Assembly: GCA_903884435.1 (NCBI GenBank)
Contig: CAISEY010000343.1
Location: 42,731 to 106,730, forward strand
DNA length: 64,000 nt
Source: an uncultured Hyphomicrobiales bacterium
GTDB taxonomy: Bacteria > Pseudomonadota > Alphaproteobacteria > Rhizobiales > Beijerinckiaceae
Direction of reading: 5' to 3'
Shown here: positions 1 to 8,564 of the stretch, piece after piece
How positions within the stretch are numbered: position 1 is the first letter of the stretch
How the letters are laid out: the number at the start of each line of letters is the position of its first letter
Position numbers and translations under genes: made by a program
The notes under the pieces: generated by a model
Database searches by the model: none
What the model was told of the DNA's origin: nothing
The model's input: the letters and a program-made list of their open reading frames with translations, nothing else

Positions 1-958
1 TCATGAAAGCTAAATTTTTCCTCGGTACTTGTACGGGGATAGGATTTCCGGACCATCCCTCGTGTAAAGACGCCGGCCTGTCTTCGCACCAACTCATTAC
101 GCTCAACATGCGATTTATGAGTGACCGCGCATCGGTGACTGAGATGCGTTCATTGACCAAATCAATGCTGATGGAATTCGAGTAATCTTTCGTCTTCGGG
201 AATAGAACAAAATGGTGCCCGCCAAATTTCGTTCTCGTTGGTTCTTTTGGCCACGCTACTTCTGCGTCAACGCGCAGGTTCAGAAACCTGGACGAAGAAC
301 GAGCCCCAAGTCGCTGGTAAAAATTCTCCTTCTCTTGCTCTGTTTCGTATTCGCGCCAATCTGTCTTTAAAGGTCGATCCAGTTTCCGCGAAATTGAAAG
401 TCCGCTTGACAGGTCTCTGAAGAATGTTGACCCGAACGATCTTTGAACGGCTGTTAAATTTTGCAATCGTTCGTGCTTATAATTTTTCTCGGCCCCAGAC
501 GAGAGAAGACTGAAATTATATTTCGATACAAATGAAGCTGTCTTATCTCGGTCATTTTCACGAAATGAAATTGTCGCGGAATATTCTTCATCTTGCCGAT
601 TATATCCAACAGATAAAGTTAATCTTAAAAGATTCGAACCCGGATCACCAAACCCAACTAGATTTGCCACTACGCGTCTCAAATTTTCCTCGCCCTTATA
701 TGACATTTCTGCTCCGCCGACAGGACGCAGGTCGCCCAAAATTAGCGAAGCAAGGCCAGCAGAGCCGGGCAGTGGATGCGCAAAACTCAACACCGCATTC
801 GCAATTTGCTCGTCGGATAATCTGATCCCGGAATTTTCGCGCCCTCGGGGAAGAAGGGCATAACCTCTCAAGCTTTCAAAACGCGTCTGTGTTTGATCGA
901 GTTTTTCGTTCCAAGAGAGCCGTTCATGCAACCAGAACATAAGATCACGCGCATACAT
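1..958 (-). CDS. Partial CDS running off the left edge; N-terminal ~319 aa of a protein of unknown function (MYARDLMFWLHERLSWNEKLDQTQTRFESLRGYALLPRG...GWSGNPIPVQVPRKNLAFM...)
   Basis: Manual reverse-strand translation (plus-strand triplets starting at positions 2 mod 3) has no stop from about 1046 down to 1; ATG at 958 is preceded by AAAGGAG; AT-richer than the rest. Absent from the ORF track because its stop lies outside the window. Confidence 0.8.
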   Translation of the reverse strand, partial: MYARDLMFWLHERLSWNEKLDQTQTRFESLRGYALLPRGRENSGIRLSDEQIANAVLSFAHPLPGSAGLASLILGDLRPVGGAEMSYKGEENLRRVVANLVGFGDPGSNLLRLTLSVGYNRQDEEYSATISFRENDRDKTASFVSKYNFSLLSSGAEKNYKHERLQNLTAVQRSFGSTFFRDLSSGLSISRKLDRPLKTDWREYETEQEKENFYQRLGARSSSRFLNLRVDAEVAWPKEPTRTKFGGHHFVLFPKTKDYSNSISIDLVNERISVTDARSLINRMLSVMSWCEDRPASLHEGWSGNPIPVQVPRKNLAFM

Positions 959-1148
959 TCGGCGACAAGCTCCTTTCAGTCGAATGAGAACAATTGCTTC
1001 ATATAAGATATTTTCCAAATTTTGGAGATGTTTAGCATGGACCTGTCACCGAAAAGTCGATTGGTAACTATTTCAAAATGAATGACGGCAGCGAGCTGCG
1101 CCAATCAGAATTTTCGTTGAAGCGCGTTGAGCGGAACTCCCTCCCCCC

Positions 1149-2174
1149 TCACCTCGGCCTGAAAATCTCGTCAAACACCTTCTGCGCCGCCTTCGTCTCC
1201 TCCGGGTTCTGCATCAGGAACACGATTTTCTTTTCCGCGAGTTTCTGCCGCACGTCCTTCGGATTCGCGTCCACGTCGAGGCGCGTGGGGATGCGGCCTC
1301 CGTTTTTCGACGCGTATTCCTGCGCCTCGCGGCTGAGCAGGAAGTTCGCGGCGAGTTTGGCGGCGTTGGGATGCGGCGCGTGGCTGTTGATGCCGACCAT
1401 GCCGAACCAGAGATGAACAGGGTCGAGCGGGACATAATCCGTCGGCTGGCCCTGCTGTTTCAGGTTCGTCGTCAGCATCGTGTAATTCATCAGCGCGATC
1501 GGATATTCGCCGGCGGAAATCTGCCGCGCCATGGCGAAATGGCCATCGACGATGACGGGGTTGAGCGCCTTCGCGATGTCCTCGAGAATTTTGCGGCCCC
1601 TGTCGGCGCCGTAGTGCACGAACAGCGCCGCCATCCATTCGCGGTCCGTCGCTTCCAGCGCCACCTTGCCGGCCCATTGTTTCTTCGTGGCGAAATCCTC
1701 GTAGCTCGCCGGAAGCTCCTCCTTCTTCACGAGGTTGGTGTTGTATTGCGGCGCGTTGTAGCCGGCGTAGACGCCATACCAGCGTTTGTCCGGCCCGCGC
1801 GCCTCCGGCATGATGTCCCTGGCCAGCGGCGGCTCCCAGGCCAGCGCCAGCGCGGGCGGTATGTGATGCACGGAGCCGGCGTTGTGCACGTCCCACGATT
1901 GCTGGCCGGTGCGCGCCTCGAGCGCGATGCGCGCCAGCATCGGCGATTCCGCGTTGCGCACGTAGTTCACCTTGATGCCGGTGGCGTCGGTGTAGAGCTT
2001 CCACATCGGCAATCCCTCCTGTTCGTTGGTGGAGGAATAGACCGTGAGTTCGCCCTCCGCCTTCGCGGCGGCGAGCAATTCGGGAATGATCCAGTCGGGC
2101 GCCGCTGTTTGCGCGAGCGCGGGGGCGCCGGCGCAGAGAGCGAAGGCGGAGAGAAGGGCTCGGGCGAGGGTCAA
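1149..2174 (-). CDS. ABC-type (Fe3+/polyamine-like) extracellular solute-binding protein
   Basis: Signal peptide LARALLSAFALCAGAPALAQ; 'AKAEGELTVYSSTNEQEGLPMWKLYTDATGIKVNYVR' and 'HPNAAKLAANFLLSREAQEYA' typical of the family; TTG at 2174 preceded by AGGAGG. Confidence 0.85.
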   Translation of the reverse strand: MTLARALLSAFALCAGAPALAQTAAPDWIIPELLAAAKAEGELTVYSSTNEQEGLPMWKLYTDATGIKVNYVRNAESPMLARIALEARTGQQSWDVHNAGSVHHIPPALALAWEPPLARDIMPEARGPDKRWYGVYAGYNAPQYNTNLVKKEELPASYEDFATKKQWAGKVALEATDREWMAALFVHYGADRGRKILEDIAKALNPVIVDGHFAMARQISAGEYPIALMNYTMLTTNLKQQGQPTDYVPLDPVHLWFGMVGINSHAPHPNAAKLAANFLLSREAQEYASKNGGRIPTRLDVDANPKDVRQKLAEKKIVFLMQNPEETKAAQKVFDEIFRPR

Positions 2175-2220
2175 GGCTGCCTCCTGGCGTTCGTGGACAC
2201 GGGATCTCTCGCGGCGCGGC

Positions 2221-3249
2221 TCACCGCTTCTTGAAAATCTCGTCGTAGATCTTGTTGGCCGCGCGCGATTCATCGCCGCTGATCAGGATGGGAACGAGCT
2301 TCTTCGAAAGCAGGCGCGTCAGCGCGTCCTTCGGAGTCGGCTCCACGTCGTCGCGCGTCGGCAGGCGGCCCGTCTTCGCGGCGAATTGCTGGGCCTCGCG
2401 GCTGATCATGAAATTCGCCGCGAGCAAAGCCGCGGCGGGATGCGGCGCCTTCGGGTTCACGCCAACCTGCGAAATGAAAAACGAGACGGGATCGAGCGGG
2501 AAAAACTCGACCGGCGCGCCGGTGAGTTGCATGTTGCTCGTCAGCATCGTGTAGTTCGACAGCGCCACCATGTGCTCGCCCGCGGCGAGGGCGCGCGCGA
2601 GCGCGAGGTGCCCGTCGACGATCACCGGATCGAGCACGCGCACCATCTCCCCGAGCAGCTTGCGGCCACGCTCCTCGCCGAAGTGCCTGAACATGCCGAG
2701 CATCCATTCGCGGTCGGCGGTGTCGATGGCGACGCGGCCAGCCCATTGTTTCTTTTCGAGGAATTCCTCGTATGTTTTCGGCAGGTCTTCCTTCTTCACG
2801 AGGCTCGTGTTGTAGGCGGGCGCGTTGTAGGCGGCGTAAACGCCATACCACTTGCGGCCGGGGTCGCGCGCCTCGGGCCGCAGGTTCCTGGCCTCCGGAG
2901 GATCGAAGGCCTTCGTCAGGGCCGGCGGCAAACGGCTCACGGCCGTGGAATTCATGATGTCCCACGACGACTGGCCCGCGCGCGTTTCCGTGAGGATGCG
3001 CGAGATCAGGGGCCCCTCGGCGCCGCGAATGAAATTGATCCTCACGCCGGTCACGTCCTGAAACAGCCTCAGGTGCGGCAAGGCTTCCTGTTCGTTGGTG
3101 GAGGAATAAACGGTCAACTCGCCTTCCGCGCGCGCCAGCGGCAGGAGGTCGGGAATGACCCAGGAAGGGAGCGGCGTTTGCGCGCGGGCGGAGGCCGTCG
3201 CGGCGAGCGCGATCGCGGCGACGCGTGCGAGCGAGCGCAATTGGATCAT
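2221..3249 (-). CDS. ABC-type extracellular solute-binding protein, tandem paralog of 1149..2174
   Basis: Signal peptide and the same family motifs (EGELTVYSSTNEQEALPHLRLFQDVTGVRINFIRGAEGPLISRI). Confidence 0.87.
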   Translation of the reverse strand: MIQLRSLARVAAIALAATASARAQTPLPSWVIPDLLPLARAEGELTVYSSTNEQEALPHLRLFQDVTGVRINFIRGAEGPLISRILTETRAGQSSWDIMNSTAVSRLPPALTKAFDPPEARNLRPEARDPGRKWYGVYAAYNAPAYNTSLVKKEDLPKTYEEFLEKKQWAGRVAIDTADREWMLGMFRHFGEERGRKLLGEMVRVLDPVIVDGHLALARALAAGEHMVALSNYTMLTSNMQLTGAPVEFFPLDPVSFFISQVGVNPKAPHPAAALLAANFMISREAQQFAAKTGRLPTRDDVEPTPKDALTRLLSKKLVPILISGDESRAANKIYDEIFKKR

Positions 3250-3324
3250 GTCGTCCTCCCGGCGCGGGTCGTCCCCGCGCGGGGATGTTGGCGCGGCGGG
3301 AGGCGACGTGTCAAACGCCGCCGG

Positions 3325-4890
3325 TCACGCCCGGCGCAGGGCGCGCGGGCTCTGGTCGACGAGGTCCATCATTTCGTGGACGAGCTTTTCGGTCAGCGCC
3401 GCGCGGGTTTTCGCGTGCGCGGGCTCGTCCCACAGGTTGTGCGTTTCGTCGGGATCGGCGACGCGATCGTAGAGTTCGCCCCAGGCCTCGCCCTTGTAGA
3501 TCGACAGGCGCCATTGTTCCATCAGCAGCGTGCGCACGAAGGCCGCCGTCGCGAAGCCCATGCGCGGCATGTTGTCCTGATATTCGATGACGAGGCTGTC
3601 GCGCGCCGTTCCGGCGCCATTGATCGGCGCCGAGAGGGAGCGGCCCTGAATGCCCCAGTAGGGCTTGAGGCCGGCCCGCTCGATGATCGTCGGCGCGAGA
3701 TCGGCAGTCGAGGCCAGGGCCCTCGTGACGCGGGCCGCGCGGCTCGCGGGATCGGACCAGATGAAGGGCACCTGCGTGATCGAATTGAGTTGCAGCGCGC
3801 CCTTGAGCAGCAGCCCGTAATCGCCGAGATAATCGCCGTGGTCGGCGTTGAAGACGATGACGGTGTTCTCGTATTGCCCGTTGGCCTTCAAAGCCGCGAC
3901 GATCTCGCCGATGGCGTCGTCGATCATGGTGATCATGCCGCAGCTCAGCGCCATCGCCTCCTTCAGCTCGCGCTCGTCGACCATGAAGGCTTCCTGCGTC
4001 GAGGTGACTTCGGTTTTGTCGAGATGTTTCGCGCGCATCGCCAGCATGGGCGGGACGGGATTCCGATGCGCTTCCCAGGGCAGTCGCGTGTTGAAATCGG
4101 CCGGATTGTACATGTCCCAGTATTTGCCCGGCGGCGTGAAGGGATGATGGGGATCGGGAAACGACACGAACGCGAAGAAGGGCCGATCCTCGCCCTTCGC
4201 GCCGTCGAGGAAGGAAATCGCGCGGTCCCGGATGAACGAGGTCGGATAAAGCTCCTCCGGAATGGGCGTGCGCACGGCCTGCGGGCAGGTGTAATCGTGC
4301 GGCAGTTGATTGGCCTTGTCGCGCCAGGCGTCGGCCTCGGGCGTCTTCGATTTCAGCCACTGGTAATAATGGCCATGCGCCTGGTCGCCATGGTTCGTCA
4401 CCATGTCAACCTGGTCGTAGCCATAATAGGGCGGACGGAAGGCGTAGAAATCCGCGGAGAGATAGCGCTCGGGCGTCTCGTTGAGATAGTCGCCGCCATC
4501 GTCCTTCCAGGCTTCACTGATGGCGCCGAGCGCCGCGGGATCGACGGGCTGCGGCGCGGGAAAAGCGGTCATCGCCTGGACATGGCTCTTGCCGATGAGC
4601 GCGGTGCGATAGCCGCCCTCGCGCAGAACCTCGACGAACGTGCTCGCGTCGTAGGACAGATGATTGCCGTTGTGGCGCAGCCCGTGGGCGGAGGGCATCC
4701 GGCCGGTCAGCAATGTCGCGCGATTGGGCATGCAGACGGGGCTGGCGACGTAAAACCGCTCGAAACGCGTGCCGGTCGCGGCGATGGCGTCGATGTTCGG
4801 CGTGCGGACGACCGGGTGCCCCTGGCAGCCGAGATAGTCGGCGCGGTGCTGGTCGGTGATGATGAAGAGAAAATTCGGCTGTTTCGACAT
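3325..4890 (-). CDS. Sulfatase / alkaline phosphatase-superfamily hydrolase
   Basis: NFLFIITDQHRADYLGCQGHP; sulfatase signature SPVCMPNRATLLTGRMPS (C-x-P-x-R); VFNADHGDYLGDYGLL. Confidence 0.9.
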   Translation of the reverse strand: MSKQPNFLFIITDQHRADYLGCQGHPVVRTPNIDAIAATGTRFERFYVASPVCMPNRATLLTGRMPSAHGLRHNGNHLSYDASTFVEVLREGGYRTALIGKSHVQAMTAFPAPQPVDPAALGAISEAWKDDGGDYLNETPERYLSADFYAFRPPYYGYDQVDMVTNHGDQAHGHYYQWLKSKTPEADAWRDKANQLPHDYTCPQAVRTPIPEELYPTSFIRDRAISFLDGAKGEDRPFFAFVSFPDPHHPFTPPGKYWDMYNPADFNTRLPWEAHRNPVPPMLAMRAKHLDKTEVTSTQEAFMVDERELKEAMALSCGMITMIDDAIGEIVAALKANGQYENTVIVFNADHGDYLGDYGLLLKGALQLNSITQVPFIWSDPASRAARVTRALASTADLAPTIIERAGLKPYWGIQGRSLSAPINGAGTARDSLVIEYQDNMPRMGFATAAFVRTLLMEQWRLSIYKGEAWGELYDRVADPDETHNLWDEPAHAKTRAALTEKLVHEMMDLVDQSPRALRRA

Positions 4891-5027
4891 CGGACGCGGC
4901 TCCCCCGCCGGAGCGCGGCGCCGGCTGTCATGCCTATAGCCCGACGCCGGGCTTCGCAAAAGCCGCGCTTCCCAATCGACCCGGTCTGTCCTAAGCTCGA
5001 GACAACTTGACCTTGGAGGAATCGCGG

Positions 5028-5411
5028 ATGCGGATGGTATGGGCGGGGGCCGTGATATTGGCCGGCATTGCCGGCGCGCGGGCGCAGGAACACGCGGGCG
5101 AGCACGGGCCCGCCGATCTCAATCCGACGCAGGCCGAGGGCCGCCGTCTCTATCAACAGTCCTGCGGCGTGTGCCACACGAAGCCGACGATCACGGCGCC
5201 CCTGTTCGGACCGCAATTGTCGAAGCTGGTCGTCGAGGGCGCCCGCGAGGCCCAAGCGAAAAAGCAGATCGCCGACGGCTCCCCCAACATGCCCGGCTTC
5301 AAATACAATTACACGCCCGGGCAGATCGACGCCGTCGTTGAATTCCTGAAACTGCTCCCCGCTCCGGCGCCCCATCCTGCGGCCGCCGCGCCCGCCAATC
5401 CCCCCCGCTGA
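5028..5411 (+). CDS. Small periplasmic c-type cytochrome
   Basis: Signal peptide; haem motif CGVCH; DGSPNMPGFKYNYTPGQIDAVVEFLK. Confidence 0.88.
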   Translation: MRMVWAGAVILAGIAGARAQEHAGEHGPADLNPTQAEGRRLYQQSCGVCHTKPTITAPLFGPQLSKLVVEGAREAQAKKQIADGSPNMPGFKYNYTPGQIDAVVEFLKLLPAPAPHPAAAAPANPPR

Positions 5412-5425
5412 CAGGAGACACGAAG

Positions 5426-7288
5426 ATGAAACTGTCACAGTTTTTCAAGGGCGCCACCGCTCTCGCCGGCCTCCTCGGCGCCTCGCTCGCGGCGTCCGCC
5501 AGCGCTTTCGCCGCCGACGCCCTTCTGTCCGGCGTCGTCAAATCGCCGACCGGGGAAAAAATGGGCGGCGTCACCGTTTCCGCCAAGGCGGAGGGATCGA
5601 CGATCACGACCACCGTCTTCACGGATGAAAACGGCGAATATTATTTCCCGCCGCTCGCCTCGGGAAAATACAATGTCTGGGCGCAGGCCCTGACCTTCGA
5701 AACCGCGAAATCCCCCGTGGAACTCGCGGCGAACAAGGCGCAGAATTTCGACATGAAGCCGCTGGCGGACTTCGCCCGCCAGCTTCCCGGCGACGAACTC
5801 CTCAACGCGCTGCCGGCCGTGACCAACGACGACAAGCGCCTGAAGAACCTCATCCGGAAGAACTGCACGGGCTGCCACACCGCGAGCTATCCGTTGCAGC
5901 ACAGGTTCGACGAAGCCGGCTGGTTCGCCGTCCTCAATCTGATGAAGCAGGTCAACGTCCTCGGCGTGCACGTGCCGGATCGCGCCTTCAACGGCACGAT
6001 CGAAACACACCAGAAGGAGCTCGCCGCCTATCTCGCCCGCGCGCGAGGTCCAGGCGAGACGTCGATGAAGTTCAACTTGCGTCCACGCCCCTCCGGAGAG
6101 GCCGCGCGCGTCGTTTTCCGCGAATACGACGTGCCCGTCGACGCGGAGGAAGGCCTTCCCTACAAATACCTGCCGCACAATGGCTCGGACTGGTCGCTCG
6201 GTTCGCCCTCCGGCATGAACGGCGCGAACGGCGTGCACGACGCCCAGCTCGATCTCGACGGCAACATCTGGTGGACGCAGGCGCATCCGACGAAAACCAC
6301 GACCGTCGCGCGCGTCGACGCGAAGACGGGCGAAACCAAAATCTTCAAGATCAGCGAGCCAGGCGGCTACGCCAGCAATTCGCATGGCATCATCCGCGAC
6401 CCGAAGGGGTTCCTCTGGTTCAACTCGCGCCCGTCGGCCCCGCGGGGCCTGCGCCAGGCGCTGGTGAAAATCGATCCGAAGACGCAGACGCTGACGAATT
6501 ACGTCCCTCCGGACAACATGGCCTACACCGCGGGCTCGCTCGATTTCGACGGCAAGGGCTTCATCTGGGTGACGACGCCGGACGGCGCGTTGCGCTTCGA
6601 TCCCGTCGCGGAAAAGTTCACCGCAGAATTCAAGTCAGTGACGTTCAAGAACGCCAATGGCACGGTTCCTGTTTACGGGATCGCCTCGGATCGCGATGGC
6701 AACGGCTGGTGGGCCGGGATGGCGCAGGACTTCATCGAGAAAGGCGACACGTCCACGGGCAAGGCGAGTGAATTCAAGCTGCCGCCGGATCGCAAGGAGC
6801 TCGACTACCTGACCGCGGCGGAGAAGGACTTTTATCAAACATTCCAGCCCGTGGACTTCAACTCGCCCTTCCCCTGGGCGCAGGGCCCGCGCCGAATGGG
6901 AACCGACAAGAACGCCGACGTGTTGTGGGTCGCCAATTCGTTTGGCGGAAACTACGCGCGCGTCGACACGAAAACCTCCGAGGTCAAGCTGATCGACCTG
7001 CCGAATCCCGAGGTGCAGCAGCCCTATCACGTGGCCGTGGACAACAGCCACGCCGCGTGGACCAACCTGTGGAGCACGGACCAGGTCGCGAAATACGATC
7101 CGGCCAGCGGCAAGTGGACCCTCTACGATCTGCCGTCGCGCGGCACGGAGACTCGCTACATCTCCGTCCTGGAAAAGGAAGGCCAGCCCATGCAGATCGC
7201 GATCCCCTATTCGCGACTGCGCAAGATCGCGGTCATGCAGCCCCGCGGCGTGGACGAAATCGCGAAGTTGAAGGCGTCCGCGAAATAA
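5426..7288 (+). CDS. Secreted haem-containing protein: carboxypeptidase-regulatory-like domain + CxxCH + Vgb/SMP-30-like beta-propeller
   Basis: GGVTVSAKAEGSTITTTVFTDENGEYYFPPL; NCTGCHTASYPLQHRFDEAGW; repeated propeller strands (DLDGNIWWTQ, DPKGFLWF, DGKGFIWVTTPDGALRFDP); AGGAGA upstream of ATG. Confidence 0.85.
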   Translation: MKLSQFFKGATALAGLLGASLAASASAFAADALLSGVVKSPTGEKMGGVTVSAKAEGSTITTTVFTDENGEYYFPPLASGKYNVWAQALTFETAKSPVELAANKAQNFDMKPLADFARQLPGDELLNALPAVTNDDKRLKNLIRKNCTGCHTASYPLQHRFDEAGWFAVLNLMKQVNVLGVHVPDRAFNGTIETHQKELAAYLARARGPGETSMKFNLRPRPSGEAARVVFREYDVPVDAEEGLPYKYLPHNGSDWSLGSPSGMNGANGVHDAQLDLDGNIWWTQAHPTKTTTVARVDAKTGETKIFKISEPGGYASNSHGIIRDPKGFLWFNSRPSAPRGLRQALVKIDPKTQTLTNYVPPDNMAYTAGSLDFDGKGFIWVTTPDGALRFDPVAEKFTAEFKSVTFKNANGTVPVYGIASDRDGNGWWAGMAQDFIEKGDTSTGKASEFKLPPDRKELDYLTAAEKDFYQTFQPVDFNSPFPWAQGPRRMGTDKNADVLWVANSFGGNYARVDTKTSEVKLIDLPNPEVQQPYHVAVDNSHAAWTNLWSTDQVAKYDPASGKWTLYDLPSRGTETRYISVLEKEGQPMQIAIPYSRLRKIAVMQPRGVDEIAKLKASAK

Positions 7289-7331
7289 ATCAAAACAACT
7301 GGCGCGAACGCTGGTCTTGTTATAGTGATCC

Positions 7332-7366
7332 AGCCGCGCGCGGTTCTCGCGCGCGGCTTATTTTTT
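7332..7366 (+). terminator. Rho-independent terminator after 5426..7288
   Basis: Perfect 11-bp stem AGCCGCGCGCG-GTTCT-CGCGCGCGGCT followed by TATTTTTT. Confidence 0.8.
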
Positions 7367-7419
7367 CGTTCATTTCTCGGTGTTTTGGACTCGCCCCTCG
7401 AACCGGGAACCGTGGAATC

Positions 7420-8091
7420 ATGAACGAAGCCGCGCTCGCGCGTGAACAAATGGTCTTTGAACAGCTCGAACAGCGCGGAATCCGGGATCCCCGTTTGCTC
7501 GACGCCATGCGAAAGGTTCCAAGAGAGCGTTTCGTCGATGTCGAGACGAGCGGCGAAGCCTACGGAGACCATTCACTGCCCATCGGAGAGGGGCAGACGA
7601 TCTCGCAACCCTGGATCGTCGCGCACATGATCCAGTCCGCGGCGATCGAACCCCGCGACCGCGTCCTGGAAATCGGCGCGGGATCCGGTTATTCCGCCGC
7701 CATTCTCGGTCATCTCGCCAATCGCGTCTGGACCATTGAACGGCAAACGCGTCTGGCCCGTTTTTCCGGCCAGCGAATCGCGATGTCGGGACTCGCGAAC
7801 GTCACGGTCCTGCGTGGCGATGGAACGCTCGGATGGCCGCCCGCCGCACCTTTCGACGCCATTCTCGTGACCGCCGCCGCTCCGCGCGTTCCCGATCCGC
7901 TGCGGCGACAACTGGCCATCGGAGGACGGCTCGTGTTGCCAACGGGAGAAGAGCCGGAGTCCCAAAGATTGACGCGGATCGTGCGCCATGGCGCCGATGA
8001 ATTCAGCGAGGAAGACCTCGGGCGCGTCGCCTTCGCGCCGCTGATCGGCGAACATGGCTTTCCGGAACCGGGCGCGCCCCGGCGGCGCTGA
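7420..8091 (+). CDS. pcm: Protein-L-isoaspartate O-methyltransferase
   Basis: MVFEQLEQRGIRDPRLLDAMRKVPRERFVD; QTISQPWIVAHMIQ; VLEIGAGSGYSAAILGHLANRVWTIER. Confidence 0.92.
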   Translation: MNEAALAREQMVFEQLEQRGIRDPRLLDAMRKVPRERFVDVETSGEAYGDHSLPIGEGQTISQPWIVAHMIQSAAIEPRDRVLEIGAGSGYSAAILGHLANRVWTIERQTRLARFSGQRIAMSGLANVTVLRGDGTLGWPPAAPFDAILVTAAAPRVPDPLRRQLAIGGRLVLPTGEEPESQRLTRIVRHGADEFSEEDLGRVAFAPLIGEHGFPEPGAPRRR

Positions 8092-8185
8092 AGCTCGCGA
8101 AACATCCCGTTCACCGGTCCCGAGGCTTTTCTTGTACCGGATCCCGTCGTACCATTCCCGGGAAGAGATTTCGGGGAGGACGGGA

Positions 8186-8542
8186 ATGAAGCAGATTGCG
8201 TTGTCGGGCGCCATGGTCGTGGCGCTGACGTGCGCCGCGGCGGCGCAGCAGGGCCCAGGACTGACCGCGCCCCAGCGCGAGGGCCAGCGTCTTTTCACGC
8301 AGCATTGCGGCGTGTGCCATCTCAAAATTCTCATCAACGTGCCGGCCCCCAACGGGCCCGCGCTCTCGAACAAGGTGTTCGAAAACGGCGCCGAGGCCAG
8401 CGTGAAAGCACGGATCGCCGACGGTTCGCCCAACATGCCCGGCTACAAACTGATGTTCGAGCCCGCGCAGATCGACGCGATCGTCGATTATCTGAAAACC
8501 GTCAATCCGCCGCCGCCGCCCGCGGCTCCCGTCCGCCGCTAA
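8186..8542 (+). CDS. Small periplasmic c-type cytochrome (paralog of 5028..5411)
   Basis: Signal peptide; CGVCH; ADGSPNMPGYKLMFEPAQIDAIVDYLK. Confidence 0.88.
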   Translation: MKQIALSGAMVVALTCAAAAQQGPGLTAPQREGQRLFTQHCGVCHLKILINVPAPNGPALSNKVFENGAEASVKARIADGSPNMPGYKLMFEPAQIDAIVDYLKTVNPPPPPAAPVRR

Positions 8543-8564
8543 CGCAGGCCCGAGAGGAAACCCC

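Noticed and set aside
3-825. Small plus-strand ORFs (60, 60 and 97 aa) at the left edge
   Set aside because: Overlap the long stop-free minus-strand edge ORF; no motifs or RBS.
2044-5010. 988-aa plus-strand ORF
   Set aside because: Antisense to two well-supported genes (binding protein 2221-3249 and sulfatase 3325-4890); Arg/His/Gly-rich translation typical of GC-rich shadow frames.
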